A stretch of DNA of 64,000 nt from Penaeus vannamei (taxonomy: Eukaryota > Arthropoda > Malacostraca > Decapoda > Penaeidae), in NCBI RefSeq assembly GCF_042767895.1, contig NC_091570.1:35831087-35895086 (forward strand), read 5' to 3'. Below the pieces are notes generated by a model, which worked only from the letters and a program-made list of their open reading frames with translations, was not told the DNA's origin and searched no databases. Below are positions 34,793 to 48,650 of the stretch, piece by piece. How positions within the stretch are numbered: the stretch's first letter is position 1; each line of letters starts with the position of its first letter. Position numbers and translations under genes: made by a program.

Positions 34793-37309
34793 TGTAGATT
34801 AAGATACAAACGTATATTAAAAGATTCAGAGATTGTGATGTATAGTCACTGATGGCCCACTTAATTGTAATCAAAGTTGATTAGTAAATTGGAGTTAATG
34901 GAGCTTAATGAAGTGGTCGTATCGTATCACCTTTCGTGATTTGATTATTGGCTCGGTTTTGTCTAGTTTTTTTTTTTGTATTTTAGTTTTAATTATTTAT
35001 GCTTTAACCATTTTGAGACGATTATGGCCTGGTTGATTTGCTTAAGCCATTCTTCCTACCAACTGTGGCTGTCTGAGGGTGGTTGCTGTAGACTAGATAT
35101 AACTGCTGCTTATGATAACGATTTACAGTGTTATTGAGGTAGTGACTTTTGCCTTTTGGTCTTCAGTGTTCTCTCGTATAGACATTTAGAAGTTGATGGA
35201 ATGTAACGATAATAGAGTGAGAGAAGGTCTCTCACAGGATATCCACAAGAGAGGGACTGTGACCAGTTACTGAGGCGCTGCTCGTGAATACCATTTGGAC
35301 AGAGCCAGCCGCTAGAACGACAGACAAACCGTCCTACAAAGTTATTCAGATCAGCGACCGGTGTGTCAACAATAGCAGCAGGAGCGGAAATAGCGAGCAA
35401 GAAGGGGGGGGCTGTTTACATGGAATCGTTAGCGTGGGATTTTTGAATGGCTGTCCGTGGTTTGTATTGGGCCGGTTATGGTCTGGTCGGAAAACGGTTC
35501 TGCTTTTAAATAGTTCGGCGTAACTGCGGTGGTGGATGGGTGGATTTTTTTTTTTTTTTTTTTTTCACGTGATCTTGAATTTCGGAGAAGGTTAACACTT
35601 CATCAGGTATCTAGTTCGGGGATTATTATTATTTCTGGAGAAAAGCCGCTGGGGAAATTCGCCGTGGAAGCTGGGAAGAAGCCTGTCAATCAAGCGGCGC
35701 AAGTGCCTGCCTTCGACCCTCAGTGCCTCAGAAAGTCAGTCACGTGCATCTCCCGGCGGAGTTTTATCCTCCGCGAGAAGCCGGGTATTGTGCGGAGCCG
35801 CGCCACACGCTGCCTTTGTGCCTGCCCTGCGTTCGCTTCGTGGCACCGCCTCGACAATGGGATGTTGTCCGCTAAGCCTGGCCCTCGCGGCACTGGGGAA
35901 GGCGAGGGGGGGGGGGCGCTTGGTCCGTGGGCGGATTACGGAGGCGGTGCTCGGGCGGTCGCGAAGTCTGGTCGGCGGAGGCCTCGCTGCCTCCGCCGTG
36001 ATTTGCCTTCATGCCCCTCAACGGGTGAAGCTCCGGCCGGGGACGAGCGCCTGCCGCCGGCGCAGCAGCCGGGAACTGCGGCCGAACCGCAACCGGCGCC
36101 GCGGCGTTTGCGAGGAAAGAGAATTGGGAGCCGTAAGCACGTATCCAAATGAAGCCCTCGGCTCATTGGCCTCATTACAAGCGAACATAAGAAATGGAAC
36201 TGGAACATTTTGCAGGATGTGGTTTAATATGGCGGCTTTATTGGCACTCGTACAGAGCGTGGGATGAAATTAGTCTCTCGGTGGCCCGCTGCGGCCGGGT
36301 CGCTGCACGCCGTTCCACGCTCAGCTACCGCTCCACGCTAATGAAGTCTGTCTTTTTGTAGTCCAATTCTAGCTTTATCCCCTTCGCCCTCCTCCCTTTC
36401 TCCCTCTTATTTCCCTGTGCGCAAAAGGCACACGGAGTTATTAGCTAGGTTAATGAGCCTTGGCTTAATTGTATAACAAGGGCTCTCGTCTAGGTTATTA
36501 AATTTTATAATGATGATTTATTCGTGACTGAGCATCCGGAGATTGACGCTCCGGGGACGGCTCGACGACCCGGCTGGCGGAGACGGGCACTTCGGGCTCG
36601 GGCCGGGGGCGCCCGTCCGCCCGGAGATAAGATTTCACGTCCGATCACTTGCGTGTCATGCGCTAGAGGAGTTTTTTGTGTTTGCATTGTTTTATGTTGC
36701 ATGTGTGCGCTGGTTTAGATGTTTGTTCGTTATTGTGTATCCGCGTGTCTGTCCATTTTATTTGCATGTCTGTGCGCGCAAGTTCTGATGTACACGTGAG
36801 TGCAGAGAGGGGCCCGAGGCAGCTGTAGGTGTTTCAGCGATCAAACAAATCGAAGTAACCCGACCCGCGGACCAGGTGGACAATTCGGCCATGTCGAGGG
36901 CGTGTGTTGCCTGCCAGCTCCAACTTGTCCCTCCTCCCAGTCAAGGCAGGCTAGGACGCTCGCCCTTGGGAGGCCGCTCTTACTACGCTCGCCCTTGTTG
37001 CTCCCTTGACTCGGCCGTCGTCACCCTTAGGGTCGCCTTGTCCCTCCACGTTGACTTAGGTCTCGTCGCCACTCCACCTACGCCTGTGGCAGTGTGATTG
37101 GTGAATACGCAACGTGTCTGTTTTTTCGACGGAGCTTAGAGGGGAAAAAAATGTGTGATCAAGGTCAAGAGCGGAATTCGAGCTGCCGCACCTGTTGTTA
37201 AGCAGCCGAGGGGGGAACCCTGGCACCTCCGCCCCCGAGCCGGCTCATTCTCCTCTGCGGTGTGGGCTGACTGTTCCATTACGCAGCTGTCGGTTGTTGT
37301 TGGGGCTGC
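34793..37309. other. 2.5 kb of mostly single-copy DNA, no gene recognised
   Basis: Contains T21 at 35545-35565. A plus-strand open frame runs from the T tract to 36152 and a second one overlaps it (35788-36267); both are Arg/Ala/Gly-rich in CpG-dense sequence and show no known domain. CATCAG followed by GTATCT near 35603 lacks a pyrimidine tract. The CpG-rich part (35700-36110) could be tested as a promoter-like island, but I see no gene attached to it. Confidence 0.5.
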
Positions 37310-38890
37310 TACGTCGGCGTGCTCCTTGTCGTCCTCCTCTTCCAGCCTCGTCCCATTTCGTCTTCGGCCTTTTCGTCGTCCTAGTTGTCGTCCCCCCTCT
37401 TCCTCCTCCTCTTCTTCCTCATCCTCTTTTTCCTGCACTTCGTCGTCTTCCGCCCTCCCTCCCTCCCCAATTTTTTCTTTTCTTTTTTCTTCTTGTTCTT
37501 TTTTCTCTCTCCTCATTCCTCCTTCCCTTTTCTCCTTTTTTTTTCTCCGCCGCTTCCCCTTACCTCTTTCTTTTCTTCCTCCTTCCTTCTCGTCTTCCTC
37601 CTTCCTTCTTCTTTCTCGTCTTCCTCCTTCCTTCTCGTCTTCCTCCTTCCTTCTCGTCTTCCTCCTTCCTTCTCGTCTTCCTCCTTCCTCCTCGTCTTCC
37701 TCCTTCCTCCTCGTCTTCCTCCTTCCTCCTCGTCTTCCTCCTTCCTCCTCGTCTTCCTCCTTCCTCCTCGTCTTCCTCCTTCCTCCTCGTCTTCCTCCTT
37801 CCTCCTCGTCTTCCTCCTTCCTCCTCGTCTTCCTCCTTCCTCCTCGTCTTCCTCCTTCCTCCTTCCTCCTCGTCTTCCTCCTTCCTCCTCGTCTTCCTCC
37901 TTCCTCCTTCCTCCTCGTCTTCCTCCTTCCTCCTTCCTCCTTCCTCCTCGTCTTCCTCCTTCCTCCTTCCTCCTCCTCTTCCTCCTTCCTCCTCTTCTTC
38001 CTCCTTCCTCCTTCCTCCTCGTCTTCCTCCTTCCTCCTTCCTCCTCGTCTTCCTCCTTCCTCCTTCCTCCTCTTCTTCCTCTTCTTTCCTCCCTTCCTCC
38101 TCTTCTTCCTCTTCTTCCTCTTTCCTCCTTCCTCCTCTTCTTCCTCTTTCCTCCTTCCTCTTCCTCCTTCCTTCTTGTCTTCCTCCTTCCTCTTCCTCCT
38201 TCCTCCTCGTCTTCCTCCTTCCTCCTCGTCTTCCTCCTTCCTCCTTCCTCCTCGTCTTCCTCCTTCCTCCTTCCTCCTCGTCTTCCTCCTTCCTCCTTCC
38301 TCCTCGTCTTCCTCCTTCCTCCTTCCTCCTCGTCTTCCTCCTTCCTCCTTCCTCCTCGTCTTCCTCCTTCCTCCTCGTCTTCCTCCTTCCTCCTTCCTCC
38401 TCGTCTTCCTCCTTCCTCCTTCCTCCTCGTCTTCCTCCTTCCTCCTTCCTCCTCGTCTTCCTCCTTCCTCCTTCCTCCTCGTCTTCCTCCTTCCTCCTTC
38501 CTCCTCTTCTTCCTCCTTCCTCCTCTTCTTCCTCCTTCCTCCTCGTCTTCCTCCTTCCTCCTCGTCTTCCTCCTTCCTCCTCGTCTTCCTCCTTCCTCCT
38601 CGTCTTCCTCCTTCCTCCTCGTCTTCCTCCTTCCTCCTCGTCTTCCTCCTTCCTCCTTCCTCCTCGTCTTCCTCTTCTTCCTCCTTCCTCCTTCCTCCTC
38701 TTCTTCCTCCTTCCTCCTCTTCTTCCTCCTTCCTCCTCTTCTTCCTTCCTTCTTGTCTTCCTCCTCTTCTTCCTCCTTCCTTCTTGTCTTCCTCCTCTTC
38801 TTCCTCCTTCCTTCTTGTCTTCCTCCTCTTCTTCCTCCTTCCTTCTTGTCTTCCCCCTTCCTCCTCCTTCCTCGTCTTCCTTCCTCGCCT
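37310..38890 (+). repeat. 1.6 kb pyrimidine minisatellite, 19- and 26-bp units
   Basis: The basic unit is CCTCCTCGTCTTCCTCCTT (19 bp). Many units carry an additional CCTCCTT, making 26 bp, and CTT/CTC replace CGT in the middle and at the right end. Runs of 19-bp units (about 37680-37855 and 38530-38640) alternate with runs of 26-bp units. Stop-free frames of about 450-640 codons on both strands are artefacts. Confidence 0.96.
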
Positions 38891-39014
38891 TTGAGTCTCC
38901 GTCGCCCGCCACGACCTGCGCCTAACTTCCCCACCGGAAGTATGCAAACCTCCTATATCTTTGGCACATCCAAGTGTATTGAGCACAATAAAGGTGGCGT
39001 GTCTGTGAGGCGGT

Positions 39015-39550
39015 GACGGGGCGGGGGAGGGGGAGGGGGGCGGTTGCAAGACTCAGTGGAGGGGGGGAGGGGGGGAGAATGGGGCGGTTGCAAGACTCAG
39101 TGGAGGGGGGGAGGGGGGGGAGGGGGGCGGTTGCAAGACTCAGTGGAGGGGGGGAGGGGGGAGAGGGGTGTGGTTGCAAGACTCGGGGGAGGGGGGAGAG
39201 GGGTGTGGTTGCAAGACTCGGGGGAGGGGGGGAGAGAGGGGGCGGTTGCAAGACTCGGGGAAGGGGGGGGGGGAGAGGGGGCGGTTGCAAGACTCGGGGA
39301 AGGGGGGGAGAGGGGGGCGGTTGCAAGACTCGGGGAAGGGGGGGAGAGGGGGGCGGTTGCAAGACTCGGGGAAGGGGGGAGGGGGGAGAGGGGGGCGGTT
39401 GCAAGACTCGGGGAAGGGGGGGAGGGGGGCGAGGGGGGCGGTTGCAAGACTCGGGGAAGGGGGGGAGAGGGGGCGGTTGCAAGGCTAGGGGGAAGGGGGG
39501 AGAGGGGGGCGGTTGCAAGGCTATGGGGAAGGGGGAGGGGGAGGGGGGAG
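39015..39550 (+). repeat. G-rich minisatellite, 13 copies of 35-44 bp
   Basis: GGTTGCAAG starts at 39042, 39086, 39129, 39172, 39207, 39244, 39283, 39319, 39355, 39397, 39440, 39475 and 39511. Copies 1-3 continue ACTCAGTGG, 4-5 ACTCGGGGGAGG, 6-11 ACTCGGGGAAGG and 12-13 GCTAGGGG or GCTATGGGG, so variants are ordered along the array. Each unit has several runs of 4-9 G, giving dense G-quadruplex potential on the plus strand. Confidence 0.96.
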
Positions 39551-39654
39551 TCCGTGTCTGGCTTGTGCATTATGTAAGGCTTATTACCCGATGCTCACCA
39601 CTCGGATTAGGAGCTCTAGCGCGTTAAACTTTGGGATGCTGTCCCGTTGTACGT

Positions 39655-40235
39655 GGTCCCTTTTCTGTTTGTTGTCTGTTCCTTTTCTGTTGTCGCTTTT
39701 CTGTTGTTTGTTGTCCTGTTTGTTTTGTTGTCCTGGTTCTGTTGTTTGTTGTTCCTTTTCTGTTGTTTGTTGTCCCTTTTCTGTTTGTTGTCTGTTCCTT
39801 TTCTGTTGTCGCTTTTCTGTTGTTTGTTGTCCTGTTTCTGTTTTGTTGTCCTGGTTCTGTTGTTTGTTGTTCCTTTTCTGTTGTTTGTTGTCCCTTTTCT
39901 GTTTGTTGTTCCTTGCCTGTTGTTTTCTGTCCTGGTTCTGTTGTTTGTTCCTTGCCTGTTGTTTGTTGTTCCTTGCCTGTTGTTTGTTGTTCCTTGCCTG
40001 TTTGTTATTCCTTGCCTGTTGTTTTCTGTCCTGGTTCTGTTGTTTGCTGTCCTGTTTCTGTTGTTTGCTGTCCTGTTTCTGTTGTTTGCTGTCCTGTTTC
40101 TGTTGTTTGCTGTCCTGGTTCTGTTGTTTGTTGTTCCTTGCCTGTTGTTTGTTGTTCCTTGCCTGTTGTTTGTTGTTCCTTGCCTGTTGTTTGTTGTCCT
40201 TTTTCTGTTGTCCTTTTTCTGTTGTTTCTTTTTTT
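39655..40235 (+). repeat. T-rich GTTGTTTGTTGTCC minisatellite with about 117-bp higher-order unit
   Basis: TTTTCTGTTTGTTGT occurs at 39661, 39777 and 39895, marking two long units of 116 and 118 bp. Further right, 21-bp units predominate (TTGTTTGCTGTCCTGTTTC near 40040-40120 and TTGTTTGTTGTTCCTTGCC near 40120-40190). Since 21 is divisible by 3, Leu/Phe/Val/Cys frames stay open for more than 200 codons; they resemble a membrane protein but are artefacts. Confidence 0.93.
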
Positions 40236-41241
<1,006 letters not shown>

Positions 41242-41280
41242 TGGGGAAGCCAAGACTCAGCCAAGTTCTCTTATTGATGA

Positions 41281-41385
41281 ATGAAATGCTTGACTGTCAT
41301 ACGCCTTGAGTGTGGCATTTATGCAAAGGCCAGCGACAAAGGCTCACGAAGACTTACTCCGGGAGGGATGGGTCTGCGGCATCAG
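41281..41385 (+). other. Possible first coding exon (weak candidate)
   Basis: An ATG at 41281 opens a 35-codon frame (begins [15 protein letters not shown]). The frame ends exactly in phase at CAG followed by GTATGT, a strong donor (GT at 41386). (GA)49 lies 42 bp upstream. Against it: no homology recognised, no supported downstream exon, and the frame continues open past the donor to 41673. Chance is the more likely explanation. Confidence 0.12.
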
Positions 41386-42001
41386 GTATGTATGCAGTTT
41401 TTGCCCGAATGTGATGCCTCGACGTGGGGAACGAGGGGAGTTATAGCATCAAAGGGGAACTTATTGAACATCAGAGAGAAGAATGATGGGCGGGAGCGGC
41501 AAGGGAGACGGGGGGGGGGGGGCAAGGATGAGAATTATTCCTCGTCTCTCCAGCCAGGGGGCCGCCGCCGTGACGGGATGCGTAGCGGACGTTGCACCGC
41601 GACAAAATATCCGCTGCAGGGTTCATTATACAGCATCATGATGATTTTTTTTTTAGACCACACGTCGTCGTAAAGCCTTAATGAACCAGGGTCTCCCTTT
41701 CGCCGCACGCGCATCACAGCCGGGGCCTTAATTATTAACCGGGTCCATGTAATCCCGACGGATAAATAAAGTCAAGAGGGGAAAGAGCTATAAACCAAGT
41801 ATCGTTGACAGAGAGGTCGAGGGAGGAAGATGAACAGGTTAGCCAGTGTCTAATTTCCATCTGTAATGGAGCGTTTAAGAAGGATGGGAAACAAGAGCCG
41901 GGATGAGGAGCATGGGGAGCAACCCTTCATATGGACAAAGGAGAGATCACCGGCGGAATTGGGGAAATTATTCTTCATTCCGGAGTCTGGACGGATAGAG
42001 G
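41386..42001. other. Unique DNA, no gene recognised
   Basis: G13 run at 41510-41522. Otherwise ordinary sequence with no further signal. Confidence 0.55.
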
Positions 42002-42160
42002 GGAGTAGTAGTGGTAATGATAGGAGTCGTCGTAGTAGTTGTAGTTAATGATTAGTAGGAATGGTAGGAGTAATGATGAGGATTGTGGTGTTGGGAAGGA
42101 TTGTGGTATTCGTGATCGTGGTAGAGGCGGTGGTAGTAATGGTGGTGATGGGGTAGTTAA
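42002..42160 (+). repeat. Degenerate GTA/GGT triplet repeat
   Basis: Imperfect AGTAGTGGTAATGATAGG-type triplets without a fixed phase. Confidence 0.7.
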
Positions 42161-43286
<1,126 letters not shown>

Positions 43287-44240
43287 ATGTATGCACTGTA
43301 TCTAAAGGAGTGGAGAGAACAATAGAAGTATTAAACCTTGAAATTTCGAGAGAAAAAAGAACCGTCTGGTGGATGTGAAAGAAAGCATGAATGAAGAGGC
43401 AAAAGAGGAGGATTCAGCGAGAGTGGAGAGAGATTGGCATTCAAAAGGTGCGCGACGTAATTGTTGCAGATTGTTGATCTGTGTCGGACGAGACGCGGGG
43501 ACGACCTGAATACGTTGCACATTCAGACTCGCCGCCGCAACAGGTGTAAACTGATCCGGAAGTTATAATTTGTGAGCAACGCTGGAGGTCGGTTGGATCG
43601 CGCGCGCTTCCTGCCAGTCGCGTGTCGCATGACCGGGAGACGCGGCGACCGGTGACAGGATGCTGCAAATACTCGGACGGGCTTGCGTTGACAGATTTAT
43701 AGATTTTGCCAAACTGGAAACGTGAAGCCCGTCAAGGTAGGCCTAAGGGTACGCGCATGTCCAAGGAAGTATGAATCGTTGTAAAGTGATTTCGCTCCCT
43801 TCCCTTCCAATTTAGGACGGAACCGCCGCCGCAGTGACAATGGATTCGACTTACAAGGCATGACCGGCATGAATGGGAGTGCATGACACGTGCGAGCCTT
43901 GGCGGGCGTACTTTAACTAGTAGTCACGTGGCGGGCTCATTACACAAGTGTCAGTCCGCTTGACAGCTTGTCAGTTCCGCTAACCAGGGTGAACGTGCAG
44001 ACGTCCGGGTCTCGCGGGCTAGCGTGCGGGGACGGCGAGCCCGGCTGCCATTTTGCCCAGCGGGGGGCGTGTCGTGGGGCGGCGCCGTGAGTGCTGGCGC
44101 CAGGGAAAAAGTGGGGGCATGAGGGGCTGCGACATGCAACCCGGGACGCACGCCCACTCGCGGCATGCAACGCCGGAACACGTCCACACCCCACCGACAT
44201 GCACGCACACACACGACACGCGTTATGCCCACGTGGTGTA
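43287..44240. other. CpG-rich unique DNA, no gene recognised
   Basis: TAGGCCTA at 43738-43745, preceded by AAG followed by GTAGGC (donor look-alike; the frame upstream is closed). Positions 43980-44150 are CpG-dense. Open frames there have no recognisable domain. Confidence 0.55.
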
Positions 44241-44420
<180 letters not shown>

Positions 44421-44759
44421 GCAGAGCAGAGCACGAGAGCACAGACAAACGCACGCAAATGGAGGCACGCACACAAACACGGAGGCACACGCGTACTCCA
44501 TACCCTAATATATATTGTGAATTAAGAGCCCGTGCCCTTGTTTATTGGATATCCACAAGGTAGGAGGCAGATCGCGTGTGTTTGTTTAGCGGAGGGTGGG
44601 TGATGGATGGGGCGGCGCAGATACTCCTCTCTCATTAGCCTCGAGTAATGTATGCTCTGCCGCTTGGCCCCCGCGCCCGCCGGCCAGTGCCCCTTGCACC
44701 TGGCTCTCTCTCGCCCCCCTCTGCGCCCCGGCACTCTTGGCCTGCCCTCTGCCGCCGCC
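44421..44759. other. Unique DNA, no gene recognised
   Basis: Short GCACGCAAAC-type remnants of the preceding array, then ordinary sequence. AAG followed by GTAGGA near 44560 is an isolated donor look-alike. Confidence 0.55.
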
Positions 44760-45260
44760 GCCCTCGTCTCGTTTCCTCTTGGTTCTCTTTCTCTTTCTCT
44801 TTCATCTCTTCCTTCCTCTTTCTCTTTCTTATTCATCCTCGCCTTGTTCCTTTTTCTCTTCCTCTCTCTTCCTCCCTCTTCCCTCTTCCCTCCTTCATCG
44901 TCTTCCTTCGTCGTCCTCCCCGCCCTCCCCCCTCCTCAGTGTCCTGTTGCTGCTACTGCTGCTGTTGCTCCTGCTGTTGCTTCTCCCTCCCTACCTCTGC
45001 CTCCTACGACTCTGCTCCTGCTCCTACCCTTCCTACTCCTCCTTCCGCCCTCCCCTTCCTCATCCTTCCTCCCCTCGCCATCGTCCTCCCACCCTCTCCT
45101 TCCTCTTCTTCCTCACTTCCCCCCTTTTCCCCTCTTTTGTCCACTTTCCTCTTTTTCCCTTTTTCTTGTTCTCCCATTTTCCTCCCTCCTCTCGCTCATA
45201 CTGTTCAACCTCTTCCTTTTTTTTTCCTATTTTTCCCTTTTTCTCTTTCCTGCTCCGCCA
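44760..45260 (+). repeat. Degenerate pyrimidine tract
   Basis: C/T-rich sequence with TTTCTCTTTC units and a short (TGC)-type triplet stretch (CTGTTGCTGCTACTGCTGCT, 44943 onward). No single period. Confidence 0.85.
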
Positions 45261-46690
45261 TACACGACTGCAAAGGCTTCTCTTTTCTGCCAATCCTCTC
45301 GCAGCAGCTGGTCAAAAAAAAGAGAAATCTCGTTTTTACGCTTTATTCCTTTTTTCGCAGCAACTCGCTCGTAACATGCATTTTTTTTTTGTATCTTTTT
45401 TTTTGTTTTCATTTACTTGGGGTCTCGCAATTTTTCGAATCTTTTTTTTTCCGGTCGGAACATTTTTTTTTTAGGCCCATTTTTCTTCTGTGAACCGGTA
45501 CGCTATCCACCCCATTTTCCCCAAGCTCCGAACCACAAAAAAGAATTTAAAAAATGAAAAAACAAAAAAACTATTAACCTTGAAACCCTTCCTGTGCAAC
45601 CCGTCCATTCCCCGCGCCAGTTCTTCGTGCTATAAAATTATCAAGGATTGTAAGTTGATTGCATCACAGTCCATATTGATGCAAATCCATTTAGCAGCGT
45701 GAAGGGGGGGGGGCGAGCGCGTCCGGCGTTGGCGCTCGTATCGATGGCCACTTTACCTGGTCGGTGCCAATATTCCCCGTGCCGATTTCTGGCTCGCCTT
45801 GCTTCGGGGGAGTCGGCTGGCACGGGGGCTCGAACGGCGGGTGTTCGGTCGCCTTTTCCGTACCCGGCGCGTGCATGCGGTAGAGGGGGCGGGGGGAGGG
45901 GGCGGGGGCGCATGGCTTGTATGGGGGACGCGTGCTGTGTGTGTGTGTGGAGCGGCGTTTGACCGGCCGCGGGTCAGTGGCGGGTTGGAAAGGCTATTTC
46001 AGGCGGTTGCGAGCGGCGCTAAATAGCCCTTCTGTCCGGTGGGTGGGTGTGGGGGTGGGGGGGGGGGGTTCTCTCAGCCCTTTAAATCATACAGTGTGCA
46101 AACATTTACGTCTCGTGAATTTTGCGGTGCGCATGGAATTTATCATGTTTTTTCATCTGTACAATTTTAGTTTCGGTAGCTACCTCATCGCCAACTTGTT
46201 TATATGACTGCCGGGAACATGTTTGCTCAGATATATCTAATTTGCATGTAATACAATCGTAGGGAATTCATGTGATGTACTGTTATGCTTAGGAGTTATA
46301 ACCCACGTTCAAGAGGAACTAGGGAAGAACTTCGCATGTTGTTATTGTTCTGTTGCTTGCTTGCTTGCTTGCTTGCCAACGGCTTAAGGAGGGGGCATTC
46401 GGGCTCGCAATTCCCACGGACACGAGGTTTTGCTTGCCATTTTAACATCCTGCTCGAGTCTCCGTCGTGTAATAAATGACGCGGAAAAGACCCCCCTCGA
46501 TTTCACCTCATCCGCTGATGGAGTTCCTCGATTGGGCATTCGGATTATATGCTGTGTATATATATTTTTTTATTGCGCGTCATATAATCGGGGCTCAGAA
46601 GTCTTTAACGGGTTTATTGCTTATGGTAATGAGATACATGATGCTCGTGCGTGTGACGGCGGCAGAGCGATGGATAGAGGGAGCTTGTTT
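45261..46690. other. 1.4 kb of single-copy DNA, no gene recognised
   Basis: T and A homopolymer patches (45380-45470 and 45535-45575), a G13 stretch near 46056-46068, (TTGC)n at about 46354-46376 and an octamer ATTTGCAT near 46242. No domain was recognised. Confidence 0.55.
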
Positions 46691-46691
46691 T

Positions 46692-46870
46692 GACGGGGGG
46701 GTGGGGGGGTGGGGGAAGGGGGGGGGGCAGGGCGAGGGGGAATGGGACGGGGTAGGGGGAGCAGGGGAAGGGGAAAAGGTGGGGGGGGGGGGAAGGGGGG
46801 AAGGGAAGGTGTTGACGTAGCCTAGCCGTTCCATTACGCATCCCCATCCCCACCCCCCCCCCCCCCCCCC
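46692..46870 (+). repeat. G-rich tract and C18 run
   Basis: Runs of 4-12 G from 46697 to 46812, then unique sequence and a C18 homopolymer at 46853-46870. Confidence 0.88.
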
Positions 46871-47220
46871 TCTCCTCGAGTAGCTGTGTGCTTGCGGGCG
46901 TCTTCAACCCTCCTCGACCCGCATGTGGGAACGCCCGCCCAGCACTCGCCGCCCGTAATGCTGGCTCAGCTGATGATGAAAGATCGCCCTTGTCAATGGA
47001 AGGGGCAAGCCTGTGTGTGAATGGCGTTCGTCTCGTTGGTTCGTTTGCTTGCTTGCTTGCTTGCTTGGCTCGATTCGTGTACTCTGCTCGTGCGGGCGTG
47101 TGTGCGCTCGTGTTTTCGTGTTTGCCTCCGTTTCGATTCGTGGGTTGCTTTGGCTGGCTCTCGCTTCTTCGCTTTCCGTTGGGTCGCTTCGTCTGCCCCG
47201 CGTTCGCCTCTCGCCTCAAA
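46871..47220. other. Unique DNA with (TTGC)5
   Basis: (TTGC)n lies at about 47046-47067, the second such run after 46354. No gene was recognised. Confidence 0.6.
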
Positions 47221-47560
47221 TCCTCTTCCATCTTTTCGGTCCCCTCCTTCGTCCTTTTCCCTCGAGAATCCTCTTTCCTCGCTCGGTCCCTTTTATCTGT
47301 ATCTCTTGCTCTCTTTCTCCTTCTCGCTCTCTCACTCTCTCTCTCTCTCGCTATTTTGCTATTTTGCTCGCTCTTGCTCTCGCTCTACCTCTCCTCTTTC
47401 ATTTCTCCGTCCTGCGCCCCTATTCGGTTTCCTCTCTGTTCTAACCCGCTTCTTTTCCTTTGAATCCCTCTCTTCTTTCCCCTTTCTTCCCTCTCCTCTT
47501 CTTACTTTCTCTCTCTTTCGCCTTCGTCCCCTTTCCATGTATTTCCCTCCCTTAATCAGT
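47221..47560 (+). repeat. Degenerate pyrimidine tract
   Basis: C/T-rich with short (CT)n near 47325-47350 and TCGCTATTTTGC-type interruptions. Confidence 0.8.
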
Positions 47561-48497
47561 GAATCATTTTCGGCCGAATGTTACGGGTTCATGAAAATGT
47601 CAGCCGGGAGAGTTTAACGCGCGGCTGACGTCACGGCGCGCACAGCATATTAGTGTCCGCATTATGCTGATTTCAATGATGCACGCGCGGCAGATGCTCG
47701 GCGTCCGCACGCAGTGGGCGCGCACGCGGAATGGCGACGGCCCTTAACGGCGGCGGCGAACTGCGGCCTTTGTGAAGTTCCGATTGGACGGTGGGACGCC
47801 GGGCGAGGAATGCGTGCGGGCGTGGGGCCGTCTTCTTCCTTGGTGGTTTATGTTTTGGCCATTGTTTTGGTTATTCTGGTTGTGGATGCTGATGTCGACG
47901 CGGTGGTATTTTTATTTTTGTTTTTTCCCCAAGAGAGATGACTGGTTTATCGTCTGGTTAGTCTGGAAGGGATGCACCGAAGGCTTGGTGGGCGTCTGGA
48001 TTCATTTTCCTACTTGTTTTCCATCCAGCAATACCGACAGGCGCTGAAAGGGGGACAGAGAGCCGGGCGATGCAGTTCCGGCCTCGTGGAAACCACCCGC
48101 GCGGCGGCGAAGCTGCTGTGGGATATTTGATTATGTTCTCTCCTCTCCCGGGGGCTGATAATGAATTTTGTTCGCTCGGCGCTTGATTTGTTTATTAAGC
48201 CGTGGAAGCGTGAAATTGACTGAACTTTGTTTTATTTCCGCCTCCGAACAAGCGCCGAAGATGGGAAATGCTGGAATCCGATTTGGGTGCGGTGATGAAG
48301 AAACGCCGAGGGAATGCTGCCGTGTTTAGTCGAATATGCTGCGGTGTTCTGGCTGTCGACGTTGCAACGGCGGGGAAAACGGATGATTTATGCTCCCGGC
48401 CAGCTGTGCGTTGTCAGTTTTCATGCATTCGATGTTACTTGATACGGGCCAGTGAAATATCGAGCCTCGGGGAGTCTTTTTGACCGGGACTGTTGGG

Positions 48498-48650
48498 ATG
48501 AGTAAAGGTGCGTCGCTTCCGCATGGAGAAGAGGGCGGACTCGCAGCTACGAGTGTGGTATCTGGAGGTAAGAGTGTGGTATCTGGAGCAGCGGTTTTCC
48601 ATTCGGGTCAGCGCTCAGGGAAGGAGGGAGAGATAGCTAGGTCACAATAG
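48498..48650 (+). CDS. Small open frame, 50 codons (hypothetical, weak)
   Basis: ATG at 48498 in a good context (G at -3) to TAG at 48648-48650. The protein is small and polar, beginning MSKGASLPHGEEGG. A 21-bp tandem duplication (48546-48587) repeats SVVSG in frame. A strong donor (GAG followed by GTAAGA) lies inside the duplication near 48566, so the stretch could instead be an exon end. No homology recognised; chance is likely. Confidence 0.08.
   Translation: MSKGASLPHGEEGGLAATSVVSGGKSVVSGAAVFHSGQRSGKEGEIARSQ

Noticed and set aside
35529..36267. Overlapping open frames of about 160-207 codons in CpG-rich DNA
   Set aside because: Arg/Ala/Gly/Pro composition follows from GC-rich, stop-poor DNA; the longer one starts at a poly-T run and no domain is recognisable.
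37136..39049. Open frames of about 450-640 codons rich in Ser/Leu or Glu/Arg/Gly
   Set aside because: Stop-free translation of a pyrimidine/purine array on both strands.
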